Source: Sedimentisphaerales bacterium
GTDB taxonomy: Bacteria; Planctomycetota; Phycisphaerae; Sedimentisphaerales; SM23-30
DNA: 64,000 nt
Reading direction: 5' to 3'
Assembly (NCBI GenBank): GCA_028281535.1
Contig: JANQJS010000022.1
Location: forward strand, 150,099 to 214,098
Shown piece by piece: positions 63,915-64,000 of this stretch. The translations under genes were made by a program, and so were the position numbers. The notes beneath the pieces were generated by a model. The model was not told the DNA's origin, ran no database searches, and saw only the letters and a list, made by a program, of their open reading frames with translations. Position 1 is the first letter of the stretch. Every line of letters starts with the position of its first letter.

Positions 63915-64000
63915 AACGTATTCGCTTAGTAAAGCCATTTATTAAATTGTCGGAAAGGTCTGTCTGAATTTAACCCTTTTAAGTTACTCTACTCTTTATC

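Noticed and set aside
63746..63967. 73-codon open frame near the window end
   Set aside because: It crosses a 132-nt fold-back; both arms would encode part of it and no family is recognised.
1..64000. CRISPR arrays, tRNA or rRNA genes
   Set aside because: No direct-repeat/spacer array was seen, and no cloverleaf with CCA-type arms or conserved rRNA segments was found by eye in any gap; a tRNAscan/Infernal run would settle it.

Overview
The window looks like a chromosomal segment of a low-GC (A+T-rich) member of the Planctomycetota, probably a Phycisphaerae-like lineage. The evidence is the mix of a PVC-type CxxCH haem protein paired with an SGNH hydrolase, several PQQ-type beta-propellers, PEP-CTERM proteins, surface proteins with short dockerin-like tails, and clusters of sugar-phosphate isomerase/epimerase TIM barrels. 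No rRNA, tRNA, CRISPR, prophage or transposase gene was recognised. Placement is from gene content only.

Layout. 0-4.7 kb: three related exported PQQ-propeller proteins and a divergent MarR regulator; two of the propeller genes have nearly identical promoters with a TACGTA-type palindrome in the spacer, and a decayed 3' end of a fourth propeller gene lies between them. 5-10.5 kb: a VKOR-DsbA-TPR fusion, a LarA-like racemase, a catalytically dead trypsin-fold/TPR protein and ArfB. 10.6-15.6 kb: a five-gene minus-strand catabolic operon (MFS transporter, three TIM-barrel isomerase/epimerases, an alpha/beta hydrolase). 15.8-21.4 kb: PVC haem protein and SGNH hydrolase. 21.5-26.0 kb: two tandem solute-binding proteins and a NarL-type histidine kinase with no permease, which looks like a three-component sensing system. 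26.4-30.7 kb: DprA, a PilZ protein and LeuRS. 31-34 kb: three PEP-CTERM proteins. 34-38.6 kb: RhlE helicase, YciH/SUI1, YhcH, a Cys-rich small protein and an alcohol dehydrogenase. 38.6-44.6 kb: a complete RND efflux operon.

45-62.6 kb is an accessory surface/secretome region: beta-helix, LRR, GLUG and Ser-Gly-Gly repeat proteins with dockerin-like tails, PEP-CTERM proteins, a CocE hydrolase, an Ada-type repair protein, SnoaL-like proteins, a beta-lactamase-family serine hydrolase and a glycine-rich RRM protein. From about 55 kb, intergenic gaps carry two families of small inverted-repeat elements. 62.6-64 kb is a gene-free island built almost wholly of such elements.

The most novel signal is one dispersed intergenic element, roughly 155 bp, with full copies at 55971-56130 and 63166-63320 and partial copies at 30735, 60992, 62845 and 62959. 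Its hairpins differ between copies by paired, compensating substitutions, the mark of a structure that is maintained. Second are the putative solute-binding-protein/kinase sensing operon, and homologous surface proteins that end in either of two alternative sorting tails (PEP-CTERM or dockerin-like).
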